The notes below the pieces were generated by a model. The model did not search any database, was not told the DNA's origin, and worked only from the letters and a program-made list of their open reading frames with translations. From assembly GCA_034336665.1 (NCBI GenBank), contig JAPFBE010000003.1, positions 37,794,360-37,858,359 on the forward strand: DNA of 64,000 bases. The letters run 5' to 3'. The position numbers were made by a program, and so were the translations under genes. Shown piece after piece: positions 39,257 to 52,560 of the stretch; position 1 is the stretch's first letter, and every line of letters begins with the position of its first letter. This stretch comes from Luscinia megarhynchos (Eukaryota > Chordata > Aves > Passeriformes > Turdidae).

Positions 39257-42200
39257 TCACTAAAATTGATTTTCCACTATACTGCTAAAGCCCCACAGAA
39301 AAAGAGGTGTTACAAAGTGATGTGACAGGAATAAGCCCTGTATTCCACTTTCCCTCATGCACAATATGGGCCCCATTTATACTAAGAAAGCCTGAGGCAA
39401 TATGCAACAGTCTGAGGTCAGAACTACTATCTGCAAATAAACAGCAACAAGTACATTGTCTGCTCTGAATGAAGCATAAATCCTTTGGGGATTTGATGGT
39501 TTTTGATTCAGTCTTTCTCCTCTTAGCTCATCTCCTTGAAGATCAGCAATAAAAGATAAAATAAAGATGTCCCTGACATTGCAAAGAGAATGACAGGACA
39601 GCATCTACTTGATTTCCTCTATACCCCATGATACATTAAGCAAATAAAAAGGCCACAGAGGAGGACAGGAGACTCAGTGACTCACGCAGCAGTACTTGGT
39701 TTTCTCTTTGTTTCTGACTCTATGAGGGATCACCTGTTACTTTATCAACTCCAGTGGGATAAAAGGCAAGAAAATTATTGGAACTCCCTCTAATGCAACT
39801 GGAAACATAATGGGAGAGAAATACAGCAAAGAAGTCTCAAGAGAAAGTCAAAGGACAGAAACACCTAAATCTGCTCCTCTTTATTACTCATGGCATAATC
39901 TCCCATTTTTATAAAAGGTTTATTAGAAAAAGCAAATCAATCAGATAGACATCTGACATTTTCTTTACCTTCAGGCCATCTCTCTCCAGAATATGATAGT
40001 TGAACAACTGGTCCAGAAAGTGCATCTGACACAGAAAGTGTCTTTAAGATAATGAGCTGCATATTGAGCAACTAAATCTTTTGTTTGGCTTGAGACAGGC
40101 AAAGGAAGTGGAGTCTGACTTGACTGGCAGGGAAACACAGCTATCTTTGGCATTCATGATTCAAACAACTCTGCCTGTCCATCTGTGATTATGAACATCA
40201 CTGGTGATCAGACATCACTCACTTGAAAAAGAATCACTCTGGCAGCTCGAAAAGCAGGTTGTTTTAAACAGCATTAGCCTGAAATACCATGGCTTTCTAG
40301 AGGGATACTGAAAGAGTGTCTAGGAATTCTCCATGTGGTACCAGTCAGCAGTTACTGTTGTTGCCTACATCAGGAGAGATCCACAATTAAAAGGGACAGC
40401 AAATGTTAAAATAAAGCATGAAAAAGACAGTTAAAGCTGGAAACAGAAATAGAACTGCAGTAAGACATTATGACTATTCACCTAGTGGAAACACAAGTTC
40501 ATCAAGTCAAAAGATGGCATAGAAATGCAAAGAAAGGGAAATATGTCATACACTGGAAATCAGCCCGGTGATGTAATGTTAAGAAACATCACTGGATGCA
40601 GTTCAGTGAATAGTTGAGTAGGGGAAACTATTATTCATACAACATAAAGTCCAGTCTCCTTCCAGTTATCCTAGATCTGATCTTTTCTATGCTGCCTTCC
40701 TCCCATATACACATAATTTCAGTGACTAAAAACATGGGAGAAAAATGAAGAGGGCAACAAGCATAGCCTGAAAAGAGGTGTTTCACCAACTGGATTTCAG
40801 CTCTGAAGGAGTTACCTGGAGCTGCTCTCCTGCAATGCTGGGCAGCCCCGGACTGCAACAAAGTCAGCTGGATTTTTAGTACAATTGTCAAAAAGCCTCA
40901 ACGAAGCAAGCAAAATTCCAGCACCCTTCACAGTTGTTTCCCTCCCCAGAACCTTTGTAATGAATTTTTACTACTCTTTTTCTTTTTTTTGCAGTAGAGA
41001 GAATTCAAATTATTTCACATCTCAGTGGTAACATGGTAACACGGCTTCAATACCCCAGCTAGGAGTGACAAAGTGACAAGTACAGAAAATTGTTTTAAAA
41101 AAAACAAAACTTTTAATCACTTAGCATTCACATCTTTGAACTGCTGCATGAAGTGCTACCCAAAAGCAAAATATTGTTAAAAGTTCTCTTGGCTCTGTTT
41201 ATTCTGTCAGCACACTTTACCACCAAAGCCCTGACAAAACTTGCAGCCACTGTTAACAGGAACATGATGGTGGAATTTATAGCAGAATATTAAAATTGAA
41301 TGAGCTTTCAGTTTCCCTTAATGCAATTAACCCAGCAACAACAGTAAGTACTTTGAAATCACACTACCAATCAAAAAAATTTATGCTTGGGACAGCAAAG
41401 CACTGAAATGCTATGATACTTTTTATGTAGGGAGATTTAACACTGCTAAATGCAGAGTCTATAAATCAGTTTCTCCACAGAACTCTAAAGTCACAGTTGC
41501 CAAATATAAATCTTTTTTTCATAATCCCATTCTTGGTCTTTTCATGTTATTACTGGACTTCCTGGATAAATTGTTGCTAAAATAAGTTTGGTCTTTTTTC
41601 CTACAAAATTTGCCAAACCAACTGCTGGAATGCATTTGTATTGTCCTCTTACTAGAAGAATTTCTGTAACATTCCCATTGACCTAATTGCAGGTTTTGGC
41701 CTGAAAAAATGACACGTTTCTGTGAATCTGGTAAAGCTGTTGAAACAGGGATATTAGAAATGAAGTACCCTTCTGGCCTCTTTCATCAAGCTCCAGGCTG
41801 AATCCCCTTAGGAATGTGATGGCATTTCTTCTCCCTGCTTTTTTCTAAAATCCTATTCTAAGCTGCTTTGAAAAAAATAAGAAAAAAGAAAAAAAAAATA
41901 CAAGAAAGTGAAATTCTGACCAAAATAACCCAGAAACTTAAGTAAAGACAGCTGGAAAGATGAAAGAGTGATAATGTTTAGATGTAGACCAAGTGACATG
42001 TTCCAACAACTGGCAGGGACTAAATTTTGTCCCAGAAATGTATGTTATTAAAGAATACAGTGTCAGTGGGGAAATCCCTGAAACCACAATACAATTACAT
42101 TGTTTTAAGTCTTCATTTGGAAAGTATTATCATTACGTAGAGAAAAACAGTTTTCATTTTTATATGGTAAATTTAAGTGTGGTACATCTTACAGCAAGTC

Positions 42201-42645
42201 TTTTTTATAATAGCAGGGAAAGAAAAAATAATAATCACAGGACAAAATTGATTGCTTGGAGATAGTTTAAAGCCAGGATGGTTATCATAAGACATCATTA
42301 GGCAAGCAATTCAAATGAAGAAATACATAAAAATATGAGCAATATTGCATACTGTATAGATTTAAAACACAGTTTGCAGAGCCTCCAAACCAAAGCAACT
42401 TCTGCTTTTACCCCTGATGCAGATGAATCTTGCTCTATGCTACATCCCATTTTATGGCAGAAACAGTGCCTGCAACTTGCACCCTTTAATCTGGCAAAAT
42501 CCTTGGATGTGCCCACAATTCCATTTAGAGTCATGTTTCAGGGACCCATATATAATCATGTCTCTACTGTATCAGTGTGCTGTGTTGCTGGCTTTAATAA
42601 ATACTCCTGATTTTCTAAGCTCTGTTATCATCAGGTCTTCCTTAC

Positions 42646-42857
42646 CGGCGCAGACTTTGCCGTCGTAGGTCTCGCACACCCAGTCGTGGCACTCGCAGAG
42701 CGGACCGTAGTATTTGCCAGACTCAGTCACCTGGCAGATGCAGACTCCACACTCACACCTGCCTCTGTCATTGCACAGCTTCCCCCCCGGGACACGGCAC
42801 CTGAGCTCTGACTCAGCCCGGGACAGCCGGCAGGAGGCAGGAATACCCAAACTGCTC
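42646..42857 (-). CDS. ITGBL1: ITGBL1 exon 2 (first I-EGF-like cysteine-rich unit)
   Basis: This 212-nt exon on the minus strand encodes residues 25 (part) to 96 (part) of integrin beta-like protein 1, a secreted protein built of integrin-type EGF repeats. The translation has CRLSRAESE, then [19 protein letters not shown], then [13 protein letters not shown] and ends VCAG. The CxCGxCxC core and the CECxxxxC motif are the family signature, and 11 cysteines are visible. The acceptor is a pyrimidine-rich tract plus CAG just right of 42857; the donor is G|GTAAGG at 42646/42645. The exon enters in phase 2 and exits in phase 1, splitting a glycine codon, in frame with exon 1. Compared with the human protein as I recall it, the stretch between the second and third cysteines is a few residues shorter. 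Later repeats lie outside the window. Confidence 0.95.
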
Positions 42858-44070
42858 CTGTGGGGACAGCAAACAGAATGAGCTGAGATCAAAGCCAGGG
42901 GCTGCAGGTCAGAGCTGATGAGAGCTTGGCTCATGTGAAGCCACCCTCCTGTCATTGGCTTCAGCCAATACCCAGAATGTTGTTCTTACCACCTCTTCAG
43001 CTATGGTTGCAATTTATTTTAACTTGCCTCAAACCACCCAATTTTCTCTGTTTTCATCAGAAATCTCATTGCTACCCGCAAGAATGCTTATACTTTATTT
43101 TACTTATTTTTTAAACTACATTGGCCTCATCTACTTCCCCATCAGGCATATCTGGTATATATGCATAAACACGTATGGTTTGATTATCTGTCACGAAACA
43201 TTTTGATCTTAATTATTTCAAAAAGTTTAGAGACACCATATACATCCAAACATCTGGGTAGCATAACAGGAATATATATCATACAGCACACTCAAAGGTT
43301 GATTCTAATAAAATATGTTTGCCAGAGTAATCCTTCTGGTTGTCAGACATATATGATCCACGCCTTCAATGGAAAAGGAAACCAAAGTAATCATGGCTTT
43401 CCGTGCAACACAGTAGGTTGTGGCTGCGGTTTTGGTAAATGCAGCAGAATCCAATTCTAGATCTGCAGATTTGCAGCTCTGCCATGTAACTGTACCATGC
43501 ACTGGAGCAGGTGGAGATCTTGTCTCATCAGGAGCTGAATCGTAGGAAAAAAGGACTTCTCAGGCCAAAACCAGGTCTTTACAATGCTAAGGAATACTGA
43601 ACATGTGCATGAATAGAACCTGCCCTTCTCAGATAGCAGGTTTTGCAGGGCTCTGGAGCAAAGCAGCTGCCGGCCCGAGGAGCCAGTGTGTGCTGGCTGT
43701 GGTGGAGGTGGAGAGGAAAAGGAAATGCACCAAGTGCAGCAATAAGCAAGGGTTCTGTGGTCAGGTGCCTGCTCCACTCAGGCAGCAGAATTTAGAGGTT
43801 TGGATGTAAAGAGTCATCTCTAGCCAGCTCTTCACTGCTTTCAGAGTGTGCTCTTGGGTATCAAATGCACTGTTGCAAATAACTCTGCAGTCTGCACAGG
43901 CAGCTACCTACCGAGGTTCCCAGTGACCCGGAGCGCTTCCCTCAGAGTCGCCTTTGAGCAGGCAGAGGAAGAGCCAAGGCAGGGCTCGGCCGCTCCCTCC
44001 GCCAGCCCAGGGCCACGCTCGGGGCAGCTCCTCGGCAGCCGCCCCCCTGAGGCCTGAGAGCCGCACTTAC
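42858..44070 (-). other. ITGBL1: ITGBL1 intron 1
   Basis: About 1.2 kb between the exon 1 donor (GTAAGT on the minus strand at 44070) and the exon 2 acceptor. The right-hand end is GC-rich as part of the promoter CpG region; the rest is ordinary. I see no repeat element in it. Short frames on both strands here look like chance. Confidence 0.85.
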
Positions 44071-44144
44071 CGCAGCGCCGCGGGCCCGGCCGCCAGCGCG
44101 GGGCCCAGCAGCAGCAGCAGCGCCAGCAGCCGCGGGCCGAGCAT
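44071..44144 (-). CDS. ITGBL1: ITGBL1 exon 1 coding part (start codon and signal peptide)
   Basis: Starts at the ATG complementary to 44142-44144, with A at -3 (CACCATG), a good initiation context. It encodes 24 codons plus two bases: MLGPR, then LLALLLLLGP, then ALAAGPAAL. This is a classical signal peptide with a leucine core and small residues (ALAAG) before a likely cleavage site, fitting a secreted ITGBL1. The donor is CTGCG|GTAAGT. Joined to exon 2 the frame is open through both and gives residues 1-95. A longer in-frame extension to the right exists but lacks an ATG, so this start is preferred. Confidence 0.93.
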
Positions 44145-44181
44145 GGTGCGAGGGCGCCGAGCCGCACCTGAGCGCTCCTGC

Positions 44182-44214
44182 GGACGGGCGGACGGACGGA
44201 CGGACGGACGGACA
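44182..44214. repeat. ITGBL1: (GGAC)n tetranucleotide repeat in ITGBL1 5' leader/promoter
   Basis: About seven to eight GGAC/GGCG units lie about 40 nt upstream of the ITGBL1 ATG. On the sense (minus) strand they read GTCC. Depending on where transcription starts they fall in the 5' UTR or the core promoter, and may vary in length. Confidence 0.85.
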
Positions 44215-46638
44215 GCGGGCCGACAGACCCGCCAGGCACGCCGAGAGCTGGGGCTGGACAAGCCCGGCTCAGCGCTGCTCCCCCCGAGCCGCAGCGGCTC
44301 TGATTAGCTGCCTGGGAGCGGGATTTGGGCAGCGCTCTGGGAAGGAGGCCGGTGCCAAACCCCGAAGTTTACAGTCTAGGCAGGGAAGTAATTAGAAACA
44401 GTTGCGCAGCCAGATGGTTTATTTTGATGTTTTAAAAGTGGCCCGTTCGCAGATGTGAACGAACTATCTCATTGTCAAAGTACAGGCACCGTAACTATTC
44501 GAGGTATGTGTATCCCCCTGTCCTTTGACAGACGGGATAATCTGTGGAACTTGCACGGACGAGGAGACAGCAGCAGCGCTCCCCAGCTGCACATCCCTGC
44601 CTGCCTGGCTGGAGCTGCTCCCTGGCGCCTGCCTCCCCAGATCCATCCTTCCCTCCTTCCCTAAGGTCACCTGCTCGCGTCACCGCACCGTGCGACACTG
44701 CGGGCTGCCAACCTACACCACACGAGTGACTGCGCATTAAAAACATTGTCAGCTGGCCATTCCTAATGCCTTATTAAAACACAGTCCAACACTTCATCTC
44801 AGCGGTGGGACATTTTTGAATTGCTTTAAAACTAAGCTAAAAGGAAGAACAGTCTCTCCAAATGAATCAGCTTTGGCAGATATGGCCACGTGCACTTTCT
44901 GCTGCGGAGAAGTTTTTGATCCCTCTGGTTGTCCTGGGAAATTGCTGATTGCTTGATACCTCCCTGCGATGGAAAGTTCTTAAAGAAACAAACTTTGACC
45001 ACAAAAGATGGTAAGTTATAGGTGTCCTAGTCTACACACACACACATGCATTTTTAAAGCAGAGCTGACAGAAGCTTTCACTGGTTCTGAAGCCTATATT
45101 GGAGATTAAAGACCTCAGTAGCTCTCTCAGAATGAAAAACTCTTGTTTTAATTTCGTATTAAATATCTAATATACCACAGATTGTACTGTTCCAGAAACA
45201 TTTCAAGATCTAGTTAAAATTCTGACTCAGAGGCTGCCTTTCCTATGAGTTTAAGTGGGTGTCTTACACTTTACATAGTGAACTCAAGGCTACAATTCAC
45301 AACATTCCTGCTAACACAACTAGTTCTGCTAGTTATATTCCTTAAAAAATATATAGTGCATCAAACATTTGACTTTGTTCTGCTGGCCTTATATATGACT
45401 AAATAACCTTTAAAGTCTAGTTTGTAGCCAGTTTTCAGTCAAGTACCCACTTGGAGGGTAAAACTTAATCGAAGATCAAAAGAGACTGGACAAAATGGGC
45501 TCTAGCATATTTGTAAACATACATTATTAGTCCCTGAAGATATACAAGTTAAACCCAAATATTATTCCAATGGACTTTTAAAACACGAGACTTTTGTCAT
45601 ATTTTAATAAGTTATCTTGAAGCTGTGAAGTGCAAAACTTCACTGTCTACTCATAGTGTACTATCTTCTTTATGACACGTAATTTTACCCTAAAATACAA
45701 GCAAGTAGAGTTAGAATGTAAAAAAATTGAGAAGCCCCATATACAGCTGTTGTATAACAAATCCATTTTTTACCATTTTTGCTGCCCTTTATAGTATATT
45801 TCATATTGCAAGTGTGTTGAAATATTTTCTAGAGCAACATGGATAATAAAAATCCTGTATTGAGTGATCTGTTGGCTTCAGTCCTGTGAAGGTTTACAGT
45901 CCTGCTAACCCCATGTGTTTGACTTACTTTGATGGATCAAGTGAAAAGGAAAGTAATATCAGCAGGCAAATCAATAAATATTTATTTCTGACAGTCCTTG
46001 AACTTTGAAATCCATGCTTAATGTAGCACTGTGTGTGATAGTTTTTGAAGTGCATATATAATGCTGCAGTAAAAAAATATTTATAAATTAAGACCCTTTA
46101 GATTACAGAAAGAAGCACTTTTAAAAACAATGTGATTGTCAGAAATTGTACTCCCTGAAGTCTCAGTTTAGAGAAGAATAAATAGAAAGCTTTGCATTTT
46201 ACACAATAGTAATTCCCTTTTAGCACTAAATTTATCTTTAATCCATAACTTTAAAGGCTGCCATCTGTTCATCTTCCTCCTTTTTCCCTGAGAAGACTGT
46301 TGCTGACAGGTATTCAAAAGACTTTCAAGCAGATTACAAACTATAACTTCAAATGTATGAGGAGAAGACATTCACCGTGATATGATGAACCTATCACTGT
46401 CTTATTATTTATTTATATCTGTCATGTTTTGAAGAAATACACACCTTTTGGCTCTGGATCTTTTGAATTTGGAGAAGGCATACTTCCACAGTTGAATGGT
46501 GCAGTATATGAAATGTGCACCCAGAGCTTAAATTTAATAAATGTTTTCGTGTGTACCTGTCTCTAATACAGTATCTCAGCACTCCCTTAATGGATTTTAA
46601 CCTTTCCTCAGATTATTTAATCATTTAAGCCTAGAATG

Positions 46639-46691
46639 CTTGTATGCATGTATGTATATGTATATGTATATATATGATGTGTATGTGTACA
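46639..46691. repeat. (TATG)n / TG-rich microsatellite
   Basis: About 50 bp of imperfect TATG, TGTA and TATA units in the intergenic region. A likely length-variable simple repeat. Confidence 0.85.
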
Positions 46692-47494
46692 CAGGAGCTA
46701 ATTGGCCTCCAAAGAGACTGTAAATTCAATTTAAAAGGAGTCAATCTTTCTAAATGGGAACCTGACATGATGCCTTGAGAACTGCTCACTTCCTTTCAGG
46801 ACTTCTATACACAAACCTAAGTAATTTTGGTCTCTGCTGGATAACAACATACACCTACATGAAGCACAGAGCTTGTAAAATGCTACTTTTCCTATGTATT
46901 GGAGTTTCAGACTAAGGGCTAGACCTGTAGGTGCTTGGTAAATATATAGCTTACAAGTGGTAATTCCACTGCTTGCATAGTAAAGTTGAAAAGAGAAAGT
47001 CAATGTATTGCTAATGAGGAGGAGAATCTGGAACACAACTGCTAATACTAAACAGCCTTTTCAAAATGGGCAATAGATTTAAATAATACTTGTCAGACTC
47101 AAAATTACGTCAAATAAAGATATGGAAAAAAAATAGGTGCGTTAAGCACACTTACACTTGAGCCTCATTTTTTAAGTGTATCCCTGTTACTGTTCTCGAT
47201 AAAAGTTTGCAGGATTAGGTAGAGAGACTGGGATAAACCTTTTCCCTGTAGTTTTATTGACCAGTAGAGGAACCAGTAGGGTAATTTCCTGTCCAAACTA
47301 GTGAAGGTTGTTTTTGCGATTTCATAGTCTTCTGAACTGTGTAAAAACTAAGCTGCAAGCCTGGGGTAGACAAGATAACTCATAGGCAGTGATTTTTTTT
47401 TTAGAGGCAAACAATATCTTAACTTTGACTTTGCCAGAATTGTATTTTTAATCCGAAATCAAATAAGAATAATAGTTGTTTAAAACAGGGAAAA

Positions 47495-47707
47495 AACATA
47501 AGAAAAAACTTTTTTACTGTAAGGGTGGTCTCAGCTGGAACAGAACTCCCAGCAATGTTGTGGAATCCTCACCATAGGACACAGTCAAAAGCCATCTGGA
47601 CAGGGTTTGGGCAACATGCTTTAGGCTATCCTGCTCTGGGCAGGCAGGTTAGACTAGACCATCTCCAGAGATCCTTTCCAACCTCAAATATTCCATAATT
47701 CTATGAC
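47495..47707 (+). mobile_element. CR1 LINE 3' end
   Basis: Diverged but ordered CR1 boxes: 'tttttactgtaagggtggtc', a 'ctggaacag' segment, a 'gccatctggacagggt' segment, 'gattagac'-like and 'atcctttccaacctc' segments, and the terminal 'attccataattctatgac'. Plus orientation, about 210 bp, 5' truncated. Confidence 0.88.
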
Positions 47708-50700
47708 TCTGATGGCATAATGTGCTATTGGACAAGGCTTGATTCCGTTTGGAGAGGCAGATGAATTCTGCCTACTCCTTTACAACAGCCTCCTAGTGAA
47801 TATTTTAATTTTGTTGTCACTTTATTAAAGTCATCAGCTTTGCAAAACACATTTCATGCCATTCTTAAGGATTTTCTTCTTAATAAAACAAATCAAAATG
47901 CACATAAAGTGAGCAGTCTAAGCTCAAAAAAATCGAAACCATCAAACTCTGTCAAATATTCCTCCTGAGTTTCCACTGAAGCCATTTTAGTAACAGCATG
48001 GGTTTGTAAGAGTGGAGACTGAGGCATTCAAATGCAGAGGCATTCAGTTACATCAAAATTTTCTAAAATTAACCAGAAGTTGAAAATTCCACATATCAAA
48101 CAAGTTATTGTTCCTCTATAAAACGTAGAACAAAGAGAATTTTAAGTGTCCAGTGATTCTTCTGTCAAGGATATACAATCACTAAATTAGATGTCCATAA
48201 AGATCTATGACAAACCACTTTAACAGGCATGAAGCAAAGTACTTGATGGAGTTAACTAAAATCTGTCTAAATTGAACAATTCAGAAATGCATGCAACTGT
48301 TGAGAGTCATCACTGTGCTGGTCAATGTCATCCCTGGAAGGGAGCAGGAGACAGAGTACAGCAGAGCTGTACAGAACTGAAAACTTTGTGTTAATTTTGC
48401 TGACATGACATGGAATCTGGGACAGCTGATGGTATCACACAGGGAATACAAATAGCTTTTGGAGTTGCAGGATCAAGGTTAGAACAATATAAAAGCTGAG
48501 CTGGGCTGAATGTAGCTGGCCTGAATTGTACAGAATATAAGCTACCCAAACAATTCATAGGCCAACATTAATCAAGATGTTATTTTGTTATACTCTAGGG
48601 TAAAACCTTAGCTTACTCCTTCATGCCTCAGTTGAAACTTTAAATAGCTGGTAGGTCTTCTGTTTGTTCAGTGTTTGCTAGTGAATTCCCCTACACAGCA
48701 ATAATGCCCTGCTTTTACAGAGGCTTTAAGGAAGCAGAAATATTTAAGTATGATCTTGCAAGAAAGCTCAAAATTCCAGCAATAATAGTGCATTTTAAAA
48801 TCCAGTCTACTGTGTTCTTAACTGTCTAGCATTTATTTCAGAAAGCAAGTAAAGCTCTGTTATAAGCCAAGTTAACAGTATAATTAAGAGCCCAAGAAAG
48901 GAAATAAAAAGCATATAATTTTTCACCATAAATTACTACTTTATGGCCAATTTGTGCCTTATTTCTCAAAGGGACGAGGTTTCTTGATGCTGGGAATCTT
49001 GAAAATATCAGAAATAGTGGGAAATACTATTTTATTTGTGATCTTTTTAACTAGTTACCTGAATAAGTTACAATGAAGATCATTCTCATCATTTTGACCA
49101 AATAGCTGTTCCTAAGGATAGCAAATTAAAAAAAATAAATCCTACTGACTTCTTCAGGGCAGAACTGCAGTAACTCAGGTTGGGTGCCTAAATTGAACAT
49201 ATGCACACCAGATTCTCCAGGGCAACAGCAACCAGCTTGTATGGTTTCAATGCTCTGTCTTGCACTGCTTGCTGTTAAACCAAAAATGAAGGAGAGACAG
49301 AAATTAAGAAGAAGGAAGTGTGAGAAAAAAATACTACTGCCCTTCCTCTGAGAACTCCATACATACTGAAAGCAAATTAATTCTACACACAGTTAGTAGC
49401 AGACTTGGGACTCTCCTTAAGGTGTTAAATTAAGAAAACCATACTGTGTGCCCTTTATTCTGGTTCATCAATGTTGACACAGATCACAGACACCCTTTTG
49501 ATCACATGACAGCTTTTAACCCATCCCAATCAAAGTTACTTAGGAACATTAACCGAGTTTCTCTTGCTGTCATTTGTCTGATGCTGCTCTGTGACCATTT
49601 CTGTTATGGTTGCACACTTCTGAGATAAATCACCACCAGCCAGAGCTATAAAGGGCAGATAGGTGGAAGCAAACTGGGCTGCTCAGCTCATCTGATTCAC
49701 GTGGGGGCCCAATAATACCAGGGTGCTGCTCAGCATGTGCAGAGCAGGACTTCAGACTATGGGAGAACTTTGTGCTAACCATCATTGAGATGACTAAGGA
49801 CTTGGACACCCTGAGGCTAAAGAGCAACAGGCAGGAATTTAGCAGTTTTTGACTTGTATCCTATGCTAAAATGATTAAATCTTACTTTGTGTCTGAAGTT
49901 TAATTCTAAATTGCTAAATGATATTTTGTGACCTTTTTTAAAAGCTTAAGCATAATTTCAAAATGAATATTTCATGAATTCTTTTAGTCATTATAGACAG
50001 TCTAAAATCTGATCAAGCACTGTGTTCTTTCATAAGTGGTAAATCAAATTCCAACAATGGCAATCCAAATAAGATCAGCTCCTTGGGCAGTTTTTAAAGT
50101 TTGCTTACATTACTCTTCAACTACTTAACAGATACTTAGGGAAAGTAAGGACAATAAAGCAAATAAAGTTCAAATAAATTCAGAAGTAAAGCCAGGGCTT
50201 GAGAGCTAATCAAATTCTGTAAGGAAACATGTAGAATAAATGAGGCTTTGAATTCCCCATTTTTTTTAGGAGTGAGCAGGTCTAGGAAACTTTGTTTTTT
50301 TTAATTACCTTTAATCCAGGGAGATCTTACTTTTTGCAGATTATGTTACAGAAATTAAATTTATAAGTAAGGTTGAGAATTCTCCCCTTGAATTCTCAGC
50401 ACAAATCTTCTGGAATTTTCCAAAATTTTCTTTTAAATGGACATTTACCATGGACAATTTCAAACATGTGTTGAAGTTTGAAGGATGAATAAGGAAATTC
50501 CTTTATCTGGTCTTGATTTGTAGAGATAAGAGCTAAATCTTTACTAAGAAGTATTTTTTCTTTTGACCTATTTAACATTACTGTAAAGTAACATTGTAAG
50601 ATTAATTCCCAAATTCTGTCTTTATCTATATGTATATGGCTTGCTTTACAGGCCAGTGTGAATTTTCTAAATCAGAATTAAAACAGACTTCAGCTCTAAA

Positions 50701-51334
50701 TATTAAATATTGTTACAGACTTTAGAGGACTGATAGGTTCTTTGCAAAATTATATCAGCAATTTTATAGACACCTAAGTTTTCCAATTTATCTTCATATG
50801 CCTGCTATACACCACTCAAGTTCTAAAATGTTTATAATTGCTTTTCATGTTCCAGATCTGAAAGTAAATTTGTGGTTAAATAGCAAAGCAAGAAAGGGCT
50901 TTTTCTTGCAAACAGGAAACCTTTACCATCCGCACAATTCTATGTATGGAAAACTACTGTTTCACCTTTGCCCACAGGCAGCTACATCAAGGTATCAAGG
51001 GCTAAACCCTTCTTCCAGCATTAGCATCACCTGGTGCAAGTTGTGCTCTCAGACAGGCTGTCAAAGAGAATCCAGTCTTGTGCTGAAAGTGTGGGTCCCC
51101 ATTAACAGCTTGTGCTTCACAGAGTCAGGGCAGGTAGCAACAATATGTTACCAAATAGGACACCAGGTAAAAGGAGGAGTGCCAAATACACAGGGAAACA
51201 CGTATTCAATATAATATAAACCACACGCAAGGAAATGAATCCTTTCTTTTTGGGAACTCATTAAAGAGTATCTAAATTACTGCAGCACATTTTGAACCCC
51301 CTTCCAACACATGACAGATGCTAACACGTGAATT

Positions 51335-51768
51335 CAGTGGCAGGCCACCAAGGCAGTTGGAACTGAAGCACTTGCTCCATGAGGTGAGGCTAAAGGAGCT
51401 TTTTCAGCCTGAAGGAAGGATGGGGTTTGGGGGCACCTAGGAACAGTCTGCCAGATTCTATGAGGAAGCTGTCAAGAGGACAAAGCTAGGTTATTCCCAA
51501 GGGTGCATTGAAGGAGGAGAGACAGCCGACAAGGGAGTGTCCAAGTGCATGTCAGGAAAAAAATCTTTCAGCATGAGGACAGTTCAGTACTGAAACAGGC
51601 TTACCAGGGAGGCTGTGCAGTCTCTGTCTTGGGAGGTTTTCAAAACCCAACCGGATAAAGCCCTGAGCAAGCTGGTGTGATCTCATCTCTGAGCCTGGTT
51701 TAAGCAGATCAGTCAGACCAGATGGCCTCCTAAGGTCCCTTCCAACTGGAAAATTGTTCTATTGAGAA
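51335..51768 (+). mobile_element. CR1 LINE 3' fragment (longer)
   Basis: Over 430 bp resembling the CR1 3' region: 'gaggctaaaggagc'-like, 'ctttttcagcctgaagga', 'accagggaggctgtgcagtc', 'gaccagatggcctcctaag' and 'gtcccttccaactgg' segments occur in family order on the plus strand. The terminal repeat is short or decayed. It lies about 1.0-1.5 kb upstream of the NALCN CpG island. Confidence 0.88.
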
Positions 51769-52513
51769 TTATTTTTCAGAGGCCAGTATATCCATAGAAA
51801 AAATGTTACACAAAGTCACATCTGCTGGCAAATGTTGATTTCTTTTGTTTAGATATAGCTGCAACGTTTCACTGTTTGCAACTGTCAGATTTCATTTATG
51901 AGATGCTATCACCAACAGCATAATGCTGCCTAGCAACTTATTCCAAGTAATGAAACGTTAAGTGGGAGGAAGAGACAAAAAGGGAAGAGTATTATTTGTC
52001 AGCACATTTATTCCTAAATTGTTTTGCTTTACAAATTTTTTCTCATGAAACATCAGCTGACTGCTATCAAAAACTGCAAACACTAAAATTAGGTGCTTAA
52101 TTTTACTGGAATTGCTAATGCTGGTAATACATGTAAGTAGCGCTGGCAGGCGTGCATCTGTAATCCTGAGGCCAGTTCCCTAACTGGCTTATTAATTTTG
52201 GTTGCCAGCATCAAATAGATATATTTTAAAGGAACCTAATCAGTTTATGCCATACACTTTCCTTCAGCTTTCCGGGGTATTTTGTTAAGGGCTTTCTCTT
52301 TTGAATCCTATTCCACATTTTTACCATCTCCAGAAAGTTACAGACTCACATTATTCCCCATCATCCAGTTTCATTTAAACATAAATTTTACACAAATTTA
52401 CTTTTTTAAAAATTTGTTCAAGAAGATACAATACAGATTAGAATGTGTCAGCCTGATTTATGGAAACAATTTTCCAGGTATTTCTTCATCTGTTTATTTA
52501 TGGCATCTCTTCC

Positions 52514-52560
52514 ATAGAATCATTTAAGCTGGAAAAGACTGTCTACGCCAACAAGATATC
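52514..52560 (-). mobile_element. Short CR1 3' terminal fragment
   Basis: The 'catagaatcatttaagctgg' start and 'aaaagactgtctac' segment match the reverse-complemented CR1 terminus with divergence. Only about 45 bp is left. Confidence 0.65.

Larger units (their letters stand above)
1..42645 (-). other. ITGBL1: ITGBL1 intron 2, promoter-proximal part
   Basis: Everything left of ITGBL1 exon 2 lies downstream of its splice donor on the minus strand, so it should be intron 2, extending past the window edge. I looked on the minus strand for the next cysteine-rich exon (pattern CxCGxCxC) and did not find it, which fits the very long introns of this gene in other vertebrates. The stretch is AT-rich and holds an LTR, CR1 fragments, microsatellites and A-rich tracts listed separately. 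Between these the sequence looks like unremarkable intronic DNA. An intron-embedded lncRNA or a weakly conserved exon cannot be ruled out by eye. Confidence 0.7.
43970..44310 (-). promoter_or_regulatory. ITGBL1: ITGBL1 CpG-rich promoter and exon 1 region
   Basis: A local rise in GC and CpG over about 340 bp surrounds the ITGBL1 start codon and includes the (GGAC)n repeat. No TATA box is evident on the minus strand upstream of the start, so a CpG-type promoter with dispersed initiation is the simplest reading. The exact transcription start cannot be told from sequence. It faces the NALCN CpG island about 8.5 kb to the right. Confidence 0.7.

Noticed and set aside
44067..44261. Longer ITGBL1 N-terminus starting about 39 codons upstream
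   Set aside because: The extended frame has no ATG (it begins TTG), is Arg/Pro/Ser-rich through the GGAC repeat, and would hide the signal peptide.
49643..49670. TATAAAGG-like box in the intergenic region as a promoter
   Set aside because: An isolated motif with no CpG enrichment, no downstream exon and no recognisable element.
50798..51214. 138-codon plus-strand frame in the intergenic region
   Set aside because: No recognisable domain and no coding-like context. A frame of this length can arise by chance in a 64-kb window.
51565..51590. Sequence like an RE1/NRSF site (TTCAGCA then GGACAG) upstream of NALCN
   Set aside because: The half-site spacing is one base short of the usual arrangement, the outer bases do not match, and it lies inside a CR1 copy, which explains the sequence.
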